Made by a program: the position numbers and the translations under genes. Positions 8,005-16,167 of a stretch of DNA of 64,000 bases are shown here, one piece after another (position 1 is the first letter of the stretch; the number at the start of each line of letters is the position of its first letter). The stretch is from Salinispirillum marinum (GTDB lineage Bacteria; Pseudomonadota; Gammaproteobacteria; Pseudomonadales; Natronospirillaceae): NCBI RefSeq assembly GCF_042651565.1, contig NZ_JBHSDF010000004.1, one strand, 5' to 3'. The notes under the pieces are model-generated. The model was not told the origin of the DNA and searched no databases. It was given only the letters and a program-made list of their open reading frames with translations.

Positions 8005-10707
8005 TCAATCGGATTTCACGCTCTCCACACTCGTGCTAATCAAGCGCTGCAAATCCGGAATACAACTCCCACATTGTGTGCCGCATTTAAGTGCTTTACC
8101 CAAGGCGGCTACCGTGGTGAGTCCTTCGTGCTGGATGGCATGACGAATACGGTACTCGCCAACTTGATGGCAGCTACAAACCGTTGGGCCAGCGTCTTCT
8201 TGCCCGCCACTGCGCCCAGCCAGTAAATCGCGGCGGTCGGGTGCGCTGATCGTGTCGGCCTGTAAACAATTAGCCACCCAAGCAATGTCTGGCTGAGGCA
8301 TGGTAGGGCCAAACCAAACCAAAGCTTCTATACGATTCCCCTGCCCCCATAACACACGCGTCATGCCATTCGTGGCGTCATCAAAACGTTGCAAAAGCTC
8401 GCCATAGGGCCATTCATCGCGCAGCCATGTTTCCAATGGTGCGTCGAGTGCAAGCGCACGTTCAGCGGCAAATTGATACACCGTGATTCCACCGACGGTA
8501 CGCATTAGCCACGTATCCCAAGGCGGGTTTGGTAATGGCTGGCGGCACCATAACATGCCTTGTTGTTGCGGCTGCCAAACACGCGCCTGCACCACGGCAT
8601 GCTTCAGTTCTGGCTGACCTGAAATGGGATCAATGGCGGTTGGAATTAAGGCACCGACCCGGCCATGACGACTGTTTTGATGAGTCCAGTGGATGGGCAT
8701 GAATAGCTCACCACGGCGCTGTGTCGTGCTCAAGACAACGCGCGCTTTGAGTTCTCCCGTCGGTTGATCACCCAAGGTGGCTAAATTTAGCCAGCCATCG
8801 GGCGACACACCCAGGGCTTCGGCATCGTCTGGATGTACGCTGACGCGAGGTTCGGGTGCATGTTGGTCTAGCCGCTCAGCTAGACCGGTACGCGTCATGG
8901 TATGCCATTGGTCGCGCAGCCGCCCGGTATTCAACACAAAATGGCTTTGTTCGGGGTTGGCTTCCGCCACCGGGCGCCGGGGCACGATAGGAAATAACCG
9001 CGCCTTGCCTTCTGGGGTAAAAAATTGTCCATCGCCGAATAGCCGCGCGGTGCCCATGGGCGCTTTGGCGGTAATGGGCCATTGCATGGGCGCCATGGCA
9101 TCGTATTCTGCGGTACTGATGTCGGCGTACAATGACAGGTCGAAATCTCGCGTGGCGTTATTTTCATAGGCGGATAATTGGGCGTGCTCACGGAATATAT
9201 CGACCGGCTGCTGGTAGGGAAATGAGGCCCCAAAGCCCATAGCATGCGCGACTTGTGTGATGATCCACCAGTCATGTTGTGCTTCACCCAGCGGTTTGAC
9301 CAGCGCGCGCTGACGGCTAATTCGGCGTTCGCTGTTGGTGACCGTGCCGTCTTTCTCGCTCCATCCAGTAGCGGGCAATCGGATATGTGCCATGTCTAGG
9401 GTATCAGTGTGTTGCATGCAATCGGACACGATCACGAGATCACACTGGGCCAAGGCAGCACGCACGCGATCGGCATCGGGCATGCTAACGACCGGATTGG
9501 TTGCCATGATCCAGATCGCTTTGATGCGCCCTTCACCCACCGCAGAGAATAGATCGGTGGCATTTAAACCCGCCTCTCGTGCCATGTTCGGCGCACGCCA
9601 GAAACGCTCGACACGATTGATGTCGTCGGGGTTATCCCAATTCATGTGCGCCGCTAGTTGATTGGCTAAGCCACCTACTTCACGCCCTCCCATGGCGTTC
9701 GGTTGTCCAGTGATAGAAAATGGCGCAGCACCGGGCTTGCCTATGCGACCGGTAGCCAAATGCACATTGATGATGGATTGGGCTTTGTCGACACCACTGG
9801 TGGACTGATTGATGCCCATGGAATAGAAGGTCACCATGTTGGGCGTTTCCGCCGCCCATTCATAAAACTGCACAATATCCTGCACGGGCACCGCACAAGC
9901 TTGAGCAACAGCCGCCACACTGCCTGCGGTTTGTTGCGCGGTAGCCAGCGTTTCAGCAAAACCCTGGGTATGGCGTTTAATATACGCCGCATTCGTTATG
10001 CCGCGCTGGTGTAACCAGACCAACAGGCCGTTGAACAACACCGCATCCGTACCCGGACGAATGGCCAAATGCAGGTCGGCACTTTCTGCGGTAGCGGTTC
10101 GTCGCGGGTCTATCACCACCATTCGCTTATCGGGCGCACCGGCTTCTTGCGCAGCGGTCCGAGCCGCCATCATGCGTTGAAACAACACAGGATGGGTCCA
10201 AGCAGCATTAGAGCCGGTCAACACCAAGAGATCGGCGAGTTCCAAATCATCGTAATGCGCGGGCACAGTGTCACTGCCAAAGGCACGTTTTTGCGCGGCC
10301 ACGGCCGACGACATGCACAAGCGTGAATTCGTATCGATGTTGCTACTACCAATAAAGCCTTTCATCAGCTTATTGGCCACGTAATAGTCTTCGGTTAACA
10401 GTTGGCCGGACACGTAAAAGGCGACACTGTCGGGGCCATGTTCTTTAATAACTTGGCGCAAGCCCGTCGCCACTTCATTAATCGCAGTAGACCAGTCGAC
10501 GGTTTCGCCACGCACGCTGGGCTGCAGCAAGCGGGCTTGTGGGTCTAGGGTTTCATGTAAGGCAGAGCCCTTCACGCACAACCTGCCTCGATTCGCCGGA
10601 TGCCGGGCACTGCCTTCTACCGCAATAACCTGTTGATCATGCACTAATGCGCTGACGCCACAACCGACGCCGCAATACGGGCATGTGGTGTCTACGCGTC
10701 GTTTCAT
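8005..10707 (-). CDS. nasA: Assimilatory nitrate reductase catalytic subunit
   Basis: Molybdopterin enzyme of 900 residues that reduces nitrate to nitrite in the cytoplasm for nitrogen assimilation. Cysteines C9, C12, C16 and C44 form the N-terminal [4Fe-4S] site. The molybdopterin oxidoreductase and dinucleotide-binding domains fill most of the chain. The C-terminus carries a BFD-type [2Fe-2S] domain with CSCH and CGTQCGSC, as in Klebsiella-type NasA. Its ATG overlaps the nirD stop by four bases (ATGA), so translation is probably coupled. It is the last gene of the operon that starts at 15080. The electron donor is probably the flavoprotein at 13716-15080. Confidence 0.95.
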   Translation of the reverse strand: MKRRVDTTCPYCGVGCGVSALVHDQQVIAVEGSARHPANRGRLCVKGSALHETLDPQARLLQPSVRGETVDWSTAINEVATGLRQVIKEHGPDSVAFYVSGQLLTEDYYVANKLMKGFIGSSNIDTNSRLCMSSAVAAQKRAFGSDTVPAHYDDLELADLLVLTGSNAAWTHPVLFQRMMAARTAAQEAGAPDKRMVVIDPRRTATAESADLHLAIRPGTDAVLFNGLLVWLHQRGITNAAYIKRHTQGFAETLATAQQTAGSVAAVAQACAVPVQDIVQFYEWAAETPNMVTFYSMGINQSTSGVDKAQSIINVHLATGRIGKPGAAPFSITGQPNAMGGREVGGLANQLAAHMNWDNPDDINRVERFWRAPNMAREAGLNATDLFSAVGEGRIKAIWIMATNPVVSMPDADRVRAALAQCDLVIVSDCMQHTDTLDMAHIRLPATGWSEKDGTVTNSERRISRQRALVKPLGEAQHDWWIITQVAHAMGFGASFPYQQPVDIFREHAQLSAYENNATRDFDLSLYADISTAEYDAMAPMQWPITAKAPMGTARLFGDGQFFTPEGKARLFPIVPRRPVAEANPEQSHFVLNTGRLRDQWHTMTRTGLAERLDQHAPEPRVSVHPDDAEALGVSPDGWLNLATLGDQPTGELKARVVLSTTQRRGELFMPIHWTHQNSRHGRVGALIPTAIDPISGQPELKHAVVQARVWQPQQQGMLWCRQPLPNPPWDTWLMRTVGGITVYQFAAERALALDAPLETWLRDEWPYGELLQRFDDATNGMTRVLWGQGNRIEALVWFGPTMPQPDIAWVANCLQADTISAPDRRDLLAGRSGGQEDAGPTVCSCHQVGEYRIRHAIQHEGLTTVAALGKALKCGTQCGSCIPDLQRLISTSVESVKSD

Positions 10708-11144
10708 GCCGCCTTACCTTGGCTGTTTTCTTCCGCCGCGGACTGTACGGGCAATAACCCAATTTCCAGAATGCCCCCGCGCAGCCGCACCGGCCAAACG
10801 GCCACTTGCACGGCTGAATCTTCCAAGCACACGCCAGTGCGTAAGGAAAAATGCTCTTTGTGCAACGGGGACGCGACAACAGGTTCGCCGCCGAGGTCGC
10901 CGACGATACCGCGTGCCAAAATATGCACGCCGGAAAACGGGCAATAATTGCTCAGGGCAAACAATTCTGTAGGCTCGCCCGGTAACCAAAAAATGGCGAC
11001 GGAAGTGCTGCCTTCTTGTTGCGGTACCGCCGCACCGATGCCTGAGAATGCGACGAGGTCGTCGGCCTGTCCTACGGCAATCCAACCGGAATCGGTCGGT
11101 TTAGTTGTGCTTGGCGATGAATGCCGAGTCAGTGTCGTGGTCAT
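10704..11144 (-). CDS. nirD: Nitrite reductase [NAD(P)H] small subunit
   Basis: Rieske-fold small subunit (146 residues) that partners NirB in reducing nitrite to ammonium. Like other NirD proteins it has lost the Rieske metal ligands: the expected C-x-H and C-xx-H positions read YCPFSGVH and SPLHKEHF. The FSG-H-L-RGIVGDLGGEPVVASPL block is the family signature. The ATG at 11144 is chosen because AAGGAG at 11151-11156 is then six bases away; the ATG at 11150 touches the Shine-Dalgarno. The nirB stop codon overlaps that ribosome binding site, so the two subunits are tightly coupled. An N-terminal Thr/Ser-rich tail of about 20 residues is extra. Confidence 0.93.
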   Translation of the reverse strand: MTTTLTRHSSPSTTKPTDSGWIAVGQADDLVAFSGIGAAVPQQEGSTSVAIFWLPGEPTELFALSNYCPFSGVHILARGIVGDLGGEPVVASPLHKEHFSLRTGVCLEDSAVQVAVWPVRLRGGILEIGLLPVQSAAEENSQGKAA

Positions 11145-11154
11145 GGTCATCTCC

Positions 11155-13704
11155 TTAAATAGCCTGCGCAGGTATGCGCTGTTGTTTTTCTTCAGGGGTG
11201 GCAGGTCGTGGTTGTCCGCGTTCGGGCACCATGACCACACAAGGATCATCCGCGGTGTCATTGATGTTCTGCCGGAACCGTTTCAATGCTTCAGGATTTT
11301 CCAGCGTGGTTTTCCACTCGCACTGATATTGCTCAACCACTCGCGCCATTTGCGCTTCCAGTTCTTCGCCTAAGTCCAGGGCATCATCAATCACCACCCG
11401 ACGCAGATAGTCCAAGCCGCCATCCAAATTCTCTATCCAACGGGCGGTCCGTTGCAGCCGGTCGGCGGTGCGCGCATAAAAGATCAATACACGGTCGATA
11501 TATTTGATCAGCGTTGCGGTATCCAGATCGGTAGCAAACAAGTCCGCATGACGCGGGCGCATCCCCCCATTCCCGGCCACATACAGATTCCAGCCATTCT
11601 CGGTGGCAATGACCCCGATATCTTTGCTCTGTGCTTCGGCACATTCGCGGGTACAACCGCTGACGCCAAACTTGATTTTGTGCGGTGCGCGCAAGCCTTT
11701 GTAGCGGTGCTCCAAGTCAATCGCAAGTTGCACGCTGTCCTGAACGCCGTAACGACACCAGGTACTGCCCACACAGCTTTTTACCGTACGCACCGATTTG
11801 CCGTACGCATGCCCGGTTTCAAACCCGGCATCGATCAGACGACGCCACACCTGAGGTAATTGATTGAGCGTGGCACCGAACAAATCAATGCGTTGACCAC
11901 CGGTGATCTTGGTGTAAAGGTTAAAGTCACGGGCAATTTCACCGAGGGTAATGAGTCCTTGTGGCGTTATCTCACCACCGGCGATGCGCGGCACAATAGA
12001 GAAGGTGCCGTCTTTTTGCATATTGGCTAAAAAGGTGTCATTGGTGTCTTGCAGTGGGGTGTGTTCAGGTTTCAGCACGTAGTCATTCCAGACCGATGCC
12101 AATATAGAACCCACCGCAGGTTTACAGATGTCGCAGCCTAACCCTTGGCCGTAGCGCTGACGTAAATCAGCAAAGGTGGTAATGCCCTCAACGCGCACGA
12201 TGTTTTCCAGATCCTGCCGTGAATAGGCAAAGTGCTCGCAGATATCCGTGCTGACTTCCACGCCACGCGCTTTCAATTCGTGGTCTACCACATCTTTCAG
12301 CATGGCGGCACAACCACCGCAGCCGGTAGCTGCTTTGGTGGATGCTTTGACGTCAGGCACTCCCGCCGCCCCGGCGTCAATGCAGCTCACAATGGCCCCT
12401 TTGCTCACGTTATGACAAGAGCAAATGGTTGCTGTGGCGGGTAAAGCATCCACCCCAAGAGCGGGTGCTCCGCCTTCTTGCTGCGGTAAAATTAAGGCTT
12501 CCGGCTGGGCCGGGAGTTCTAGGCCATTGAGGTAATACTGCAGCAGGGTATCGTAGTAGCTGTTGTCGCCAACCAACATGGCCCCCAACAATTGTTTTCC
12601 GTCTGCCGAGACGACCAGCTTGCGGTATTCTTGCTTAACCTGATCAAGATAACGGTATAATTTTGCACCTGGATGCTGAGTACCGTGGGCATCACCAATA
12701 GCACCTACATCAACACCCATCAGTTTGAGTTTGGTGCTCATGTCGGCACCGGTAAACACCCGTTCGCCTTGCGTTAAGGTATCGAGAGCCACCTTGGCCA
12801 TTTGATAACCGGGGGCAACTAAACCGAAAATGCTCCGGTTCCATAAGGCCACTTCACCAATGGCTAGAATGTTCGCGTCGCTGGTACGGCAATGATCGTC
12901 GATCACTACCCCGCCGCGCTCTCCCATGGTCAAACCCGCTTGTCGAGCCAGTTCATCACGCGGCCGGATACCGGCAGAAAATACAATGAGGTCGGTTTCC
13001 AGCACTTTGTCGTCCTGGAATACCATGCGGTGTGCGCTGTCTATGCCATCTTCAATGCGCTGAGTGGCGCGGTCGGTCAACACCTGTACACCTAAATGTT
13101 CAATTTTTTCGCGCAGGACAACACCGCCTTCGGCGTCTACCTGCATGGGCATCAAGCGTGGGGCAAATTCCACCACGGCGGTTTCCAGCTCTAGTTCGCG
13201 CAGAGCATTCGCGGCTTCCAGCCCTAACAAACCACCCCCAACCACAACGCCAGTAGTGGCGGTTTTGGCGGCGGCACGAATGGCATCTAGATCATCCAGC
13301 GTACGGTACACAAAACAATTGGGGCGATCATGCCCCGGCATGGGTGGCACAAAAGGAAAGGAGCCGGTCGCTAGAACCACATGGTCATAGTGCAGGCTGC
13401 TACCGTCGCTCAATTGCAAGATTTGCGCGGTACGATCTATGGCGGTGACGGCAACGCCCAAAAGCAGATTAATGCCCCACTGGCTGTACTGGTCAACCGT
13501 ACTCAAGGCCAGTGCTTCGGCATCACCGCTTTGAAAATATTCCGACAGGTGAACCCGATCATACGCAATGCGCTGCTCTTCTCCGATGACGGTGACCCGA
13601 AAACGGGTTAGATGTCCGCCTTCTGCAAATTGTTCAACCAGATGATGACCCACCATTCCGTTGCCAATCACCACTACGTGCGGTTGTTGTGTTTCTATTG
13701 TCAT
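11155..13704 (-). CDS. nirB: Nitrite reductase [NAD(P)H] large subunit
   Basis: Cytoplasmic siroheme enzyme of 849 residues that reduces nitrite to ammonium with NAD(P)H. In order: an FAD/NAD-binding domain starting VVVIGNGMVGHHLVEQF; a second nucleotide site GVVVGGGLLGLEAANAL; a BFD [2Fe-2S] domain with CSCH and CGGC near residues 428-470; a second cysteine pair GCDICKP; the ferredoxin-like half domain; and the [4Fe-4S]/siroheme site with CVGSTWC and CTREC. All cofactor cysteines are present, so the enzyme looks intact. It sits between the flavoprotein gene and nirD in the nitrate operon. Confidence 0.96.
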   Translation of the reverse strand: MTIETQQPHVVVIGNGMVGHHLVEQFAEGGHLTRFRVTVIGEEQRIAYDRVHLSEYFQSGDAEALALSTVDQYSQWGINLLLGVAVTAIDRTAQILQLSDGSSLHYDHVVLATGSFPFVPPMPGHDRPNCFVYRTLDDLDAIRAAAKTATTGVVVGGGLLGLEAANALRELELETAVVEFAPRLMPMQVDAEGGVVLREKIEHLGVQVLTDRATQRIEDGIDSAHRMVFQDDKVLETDLIVFSAGIRPRDELARQAGLTMGERGGVVIDDHCRTSDANILAIGEVALWNRSIFGLVAPGYQMAKVALDTLTQGERVFTGADMSTKLKLMGVDVGAIGDAHGTQHPGAKLYRYLDQVKQEYRKLVVSADGKQLLGAMLVGDNSYYDTLLQYYLNGLELPAQPEALILPQQEGGAPALGVDALPATATICSCHNVSKGAIVSCIDAGAAGVPDVKASTKAATGCGGCAAMLKDVVDHELKARGVEVSTDICEHFAYSRQDLENIVRVEGITTFADLRQRYGQGLGCDICKPAVGSILASVWNDYVLKPEHTPLQDTNDTFLANMQKDGTFSIVPRIAGGEITPQGLITLGEIARDFNLYTKITGGQRIDLFGATLNQLPQVWRRLIDAGFETGHAYGKSVRTVKSCVGSTWCRYGVQDSVQLAIDLEHRYKGLRAPHKIKFGVSGCTRECAEAQSKDIGVIATENGWNLYVAGNGGMRPRHADLFATDLDTATLIKYIDRVLIFYARTADRLQRTARWIENLDGGLDYLRRVVIDDALDLGEELEAQMARVVEQYQCEWKTTLENPEALKRFRQNINDTADDPCVVMVPERGQPRPATPEEKQQRIPAQAI

Positions 13705-13715
13705 GGGATTGTCCT

Positions 13716-15080
13716 CTAGGCTGCTGCCGAATAGGGTTTTTGGGAGATAGCCTGTGGCTTGTTGTTGCGCTCAACATTGCCAGTACAATGCGCCGCACCG
13801 AATATCAGATGTTCACGCCATGCACGGATATCCACCTGCTGTTGAATAAGATCGTGGTAGAACCCACCATCCGAGATGTCGCCATACAACACGACACCGA
13901 CCAGACGGCCTTCCTTTAAAAACAGTCGTTTGTAGTGCCGTTTAGGTAGGTCTTGCCACACTAGGGACTCTTGCGCAGGATCGATGTCACCGGCAGAATA
14001 GACAGGTACACCACTGACTTTTAGATGGGTCGCAACCACCGTACCCTCATAGCGGGCGTCACACGCAATATGATCACGATTCGCGACCAACACCCGCGCT
14101 AATACGGCCGCTTGCTCATACAACGGACCAACCAAGCCAAACTGTACGCCACGGTGTGACACACATTCTCCTAAGGCATAAATAGCGGGGTCGCTGGTGA
14201 TCATCTGGTCATCGACTTCGATGCCATCCGCCACCGCCACACCGGCACGTTGGGCCAAATCGACATTGGGTTTTACGCCCATCGCAAACACGGCATGGGC
14301 TGCGTCCAACTGTTCGCCGGTTTGCAGAATCACGCCTTGCATGTCCTCTCTCTCATCCCGCGCTATTTCGGCCACAGTACTATTCAAATAAACGCGGATG
14401 CCGCGGCTGGTCAGCGCTTCGGCTAACCAGTCACCCGAAAGCGCATCGAGCTGCCGGTTCATCAACCACGCGCCGCGATGCACCAAGGCAACGTTAACGC
14501 CACGCCCGGCCAAACCAACCGCCGCTTCTATGCCTAACAGGCCGCCACCCACAACGATGACCGATGCATTGGCTGGCAGCGCCATTAAGCCTTCGGTATC
14601 TGCGGCGGTGCGGAAAGCCTGAATACCCTGGCCGTTAATGCCGGGCAATTCTGGTAACAATGCGGAGGAACCGGTACTGAGAATGAGACGGTCGTAAGGC
14701 AATAACCCGCCATCGGACAACCGCACCGTTTGCGCAGTACGATCAATGGCCATGACCCAGCCTTGCAACCATTGACAGTTAGGCAAATGCTGACTGTGGA
14801 TCTGCTGGGGCGTTAATTCGGCCAACGTCCGTTTGCCAGCCAGAACATCCGATAAACCGATCCGGTTATAGCCGCCGACTGGTTCGCCGCTGATGATGGT
14901 GATACTGACATCTTGGCGCTTACGATGAGTCAATGGGTCATGCAATTCTTCCAATAAGCGTTGCGCCGCCATGCCATGCCCGACGATAACCCAATGTTCA
15001 TGCGGGCTTATGGTATCGTCGCGGACATTACCTTCATGCGGCGACATGTCTTGAACAACTGTTTCGTTAGGCTTGACCAT
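13716..15080 (-). CDS. FAD-dependent NAD(P)H oxidoreductase, likely electron donor to NasA
   Basis: Pyridine nucleotide-disulphide oxidoreductase of 454 residues, homologous to the N-terminal half of NirB. It has the FAD motif VGHGMAAQRLLEEL near residue 32, the NAD(P) motif VVGGGLLGIEAAVGLAGRG in the middle, and the ALGECVSHRG segment that contacts FAD. No [2Fe-2S] cysteine cluster is present. As first gene of the nir/nas operon it probably passes electrons from NAD(P)H to NasA, a role like Klebsiella NasC, which has a similar length but normally adds an iron-sulphur site. This is inference from context. The ATG at 15080 gives a 30-residue tail before the FAD fold; an ATG at 15047 is possible. 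The leader upstream is an attenuator. Confidence 0.85.
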   Translation of the reverse strand: MVKPNETVVQDMSPHEGNVRDDTISPHEHWVIVGHGMAAQRLLEELHDPLTHRKRQDVSITIISGEPVGGYNRIGLSDVLAGKRTLAELTPQQIHSQHLPNCQWLQGWVMAIDRTAQTVRLSDGGLLPYDRLILSTGSSALLPELPGINGQGIQAFRTAADTEGLMALPANASVIVVGGGLLGIEAAVGLAGRGVNVALVHRGAWLMNRQLDALSGDWLAEALTSRGIRVYLNSTVAEIARDEREDMQGVILQTGEQLDAAHAVFAMGVKPNVDLAQRAGVAVADGIEVDDQMITSDPAIYALGECVSHRGVQFGLVGPLYEQAAVLARVLVANRDHIACDARYEGTVVATHLKVSGVPVYSAGDIDPAQESLVWQDLPKRHYKRLFLKEGRLVGVVLYGDISDGGFYHDLIQQQVDIRAWREHLIFGAAHCTGNVERNNKPQAISQKPYSAAA

Positions 15081-15104
15081 AGCGCACTCTATTTTCTTTG
15101 AACC

Positions 15105-15153
15105 AAAAAAAAGCGCTCGAACTCAACGACCCTAGGGTGTCAAGTTCGAGCGC
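15105..15153 (-). terminator. Leader terminator of the nir/nas operon
   Basis: On the minus strand a perfect 11-bp stem (arms at 15143-15153 and 15113-15123) is followed directly by eight T residues (15112-15105). It lies 25 bases before the first start codon, inside the transcribed leader, so it must be read through for expression. This fits an attenuator, not an end-of-operon terminator. Its 5' arm shares bases with the second hexaloop hairpin. Confidence 0.85.
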
Positions 15154-15199
15154 CTTTGCTCATGTTAGTTGTTTATCGGTTTACCGCCTGTGGCAAACC
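15147..15199 (-). promoter_or_regulatory. NasT (ANTAR) target leader: two hexaloop hairpins
   Basis: P1 (15199-15178) has an 8-bp stem closed by CC/GG with loop ACAGGC. P2 (15162-15147) has stem GAGC/GCTC, extendable by one wobble pair, with loop AAAGGC. Both loops have A at position 1 and G at position 4, the published requirement for ANTAR recognition. P2 shares 15147-15153 with the 5' arm of the terminator, so P2 and the terminator exclude each other. NasT binding would hold P1-P2 and allow read-through. The nasT gene lies in this window at 44060. The structure was seen by eye; binding is inferred. Confidence 0.78.
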
Positions 15200-15221
15200 C
15201 TTATGCTCATGACGGTTTCAA

Positions 15222-15237
15222 AGCAGAGTTTATGCCA
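15222..15237 (-). promoter_or_regulatory. Sigma54-type promoter of the nir/nas operon
   Basis: The minus strand reads TGGCAT, five bases, CTGCT, matching the -24 GG and -12 GC elements of sigma54 promoters (consensus TGGCAC-N5-TTGCA). Transcription would begin near 15211, giving a leader of about 130 bases that contains both hexaloop hairpins and the terminator. The nrtA promoter is very similar. Confidence 0.75.
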
Positions 15238-15325
15238 ACGTTGTTTGAATATTTATTTTTCCTTATTTATCAATAATATAGAAGCTGTTTAATAGCATTG
15301 GCATGCATCAAATGGCGTAGACATA

Positions 15326-15362
15326 TGCACAGTAGGTGGGCACTCCGCACCATTCGGGTGCG
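15326..15362. promoter_or_regulatory. Tandem NtrC-like binding sites
   Basis: CGCACC-N5-GGTGCG at 15346-15362 is a perfect palindrome close to the NtrC consensus TGCACC-N5-GGTGCA. A weaker copy, TGCACA-N5-TGGGCA, lies at 15326-15342. Their centres are 20 bp apart, two helical turns, and lie about 123 and 143 bp upstream of the predicted start of the nir/nas transcript. That is the normal arrangement for a sigma54 enhancer. Confidence 0.65.
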
Positions 15363-15366
15363 TGAT

Positions 15367-15792
15367 TTAATTGGGCGTTTGTGCTTCCAGCCAAGCCAAT
15401 AATTGTTCGGCATCGGCTGCTTCCAACTCGAATCCCATGTCCTGTGCTCGTTGCTGCAATTGCGCCACACTCAATTGCTGCCCGCGCGGCAGCCGCTGCA
15501 ATAGGTTCAACAATGCGCTACCTTCTATACCTTCTATATTTTGCTCACCCAGCAGCGACGCCAAAGCGTTTGGCATTGTGCCGGTTGAGAAAGCTACCGC
15601 CGGGCTCTGATTTGGCGACACTGGGGTACGTTCGGCCCAAAATCGCTGCCATGCATTGAGCGCCGAATCGACCACTTCTGCACCGACCGTATCGGGTACT
15701 GCTACCGGAGTGTCTTCACGCATTATCAGCGGTACGGCAAACCAGGTCAGCAAAGCAATCAAACCCAAACGCCATAGCCAACTGATCATCAT
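15367..15792 (-). CDS. Hypothetical membrane-anchored protein
   Basis: Not recognised. The 141-residue product starts with one hydrophobic segment (about residues 4-24, WLWRLGLIALLTWFAVPLIM), probably a membrane anchor or uncleaved signal. A Pro/Thr/Ser-containing middle follows. The C-terminal half (about 80-141) is Leu/Gln-rich and looks helical, with repeated LLxxL-type spacing but no known motif. AGGAG seven bases before the ATG and normal codon use support a real gene. It lies 28 bases behind the DUF2835 gene and may be cotranscribed with it. The putative NtrC sites of the nitrate operon begin right after its stop codon. Confidence 0.72.
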   Translation of the reverse strand: MMISWLWRLGLIALLTWFAVPLIMREDTPVAVPDTVGAEVVDSALNAWQRFWAERTPVSPNQSPAVAFSTGTMPNALASLLGEQNIEGIEGSALLNLLQRLPRGQQLSVAQLQQRAQDMGFELEAADAEQLLAWLEAQTPN

Positions 15793-15820
15793 CGAGTACT
15801 CCTATGCTCAATCCAAACGC

Positions 15821-16045
15821 TCAACCTAGGCGCTCTACCCGGTCGAACTTATTCTGATCGGTAAAATGAATGCGAAAACTGCCCTGGATGCCGTTTCGAG
15901 TAATGAAGGGCTGCAATATACGAATGGGAAAACTGACGCTACGGCCATCGTGCGAAACGGTATACACGTTTTTTGCCGTTCCGGCGTACATACGCTCAAT
16001 GTCATCCGGTGAGATGTAAAAACTGACATCAATAGAGTGACTCAT
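15821..16045 (-). CDS. DUF2835 family protein
   Basis: Small protein of 74 residues, a normal length for the DUF2835 family of gammaproteobacteria. It matches by its N-terminal DVSFYIS-DDIERMYAG-A-NV and the central GRSVSFPI-ILQPFIT--GI-G-F-I-F segment. No signal, membrane segment or catalytic motif is seen. Function is unknown. It lies between the glutamate dehydrogenase gene and the anchored hypothetical protein, all on the minus strand, and is separated from gdh by a strong stem-loop. Confidence 0.85.
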   Translation of the reverse strand: MSHSIDVSFYISPDDIERMYAGTAKNVYTVSHDGRSVSFPIRILQPFITRNGIQGSFRIHFTDQNKFDRVERLG

Positions 16046-16084
16046 ACTCAGCCAAAAACAACTCAGGTGATAGGTGACGCAAGT

Positions 16085-16120
16085 ATCGCCGCCATTAACC
16101 GGTTAGGCAATGGCGGCGAT
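16085..16120. other. Strong stem-loop after the glutamate dehydrogenase gene
   Basis: A perfect 12-bp stem (ATCGCCGCCATT with its complement) encloses a 12-base loop, 48 bases after the gdh stop codon. There is no T-run on the minus strand, so it is either a weak or Rho-aided terminator or a 3'-end stabiliser. Confidence 0.6.
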
Positions 16121-16167
16121 GATCCTCATGACGAAGAATTTACGCCCATGAGTTGCATACGCTGGTG

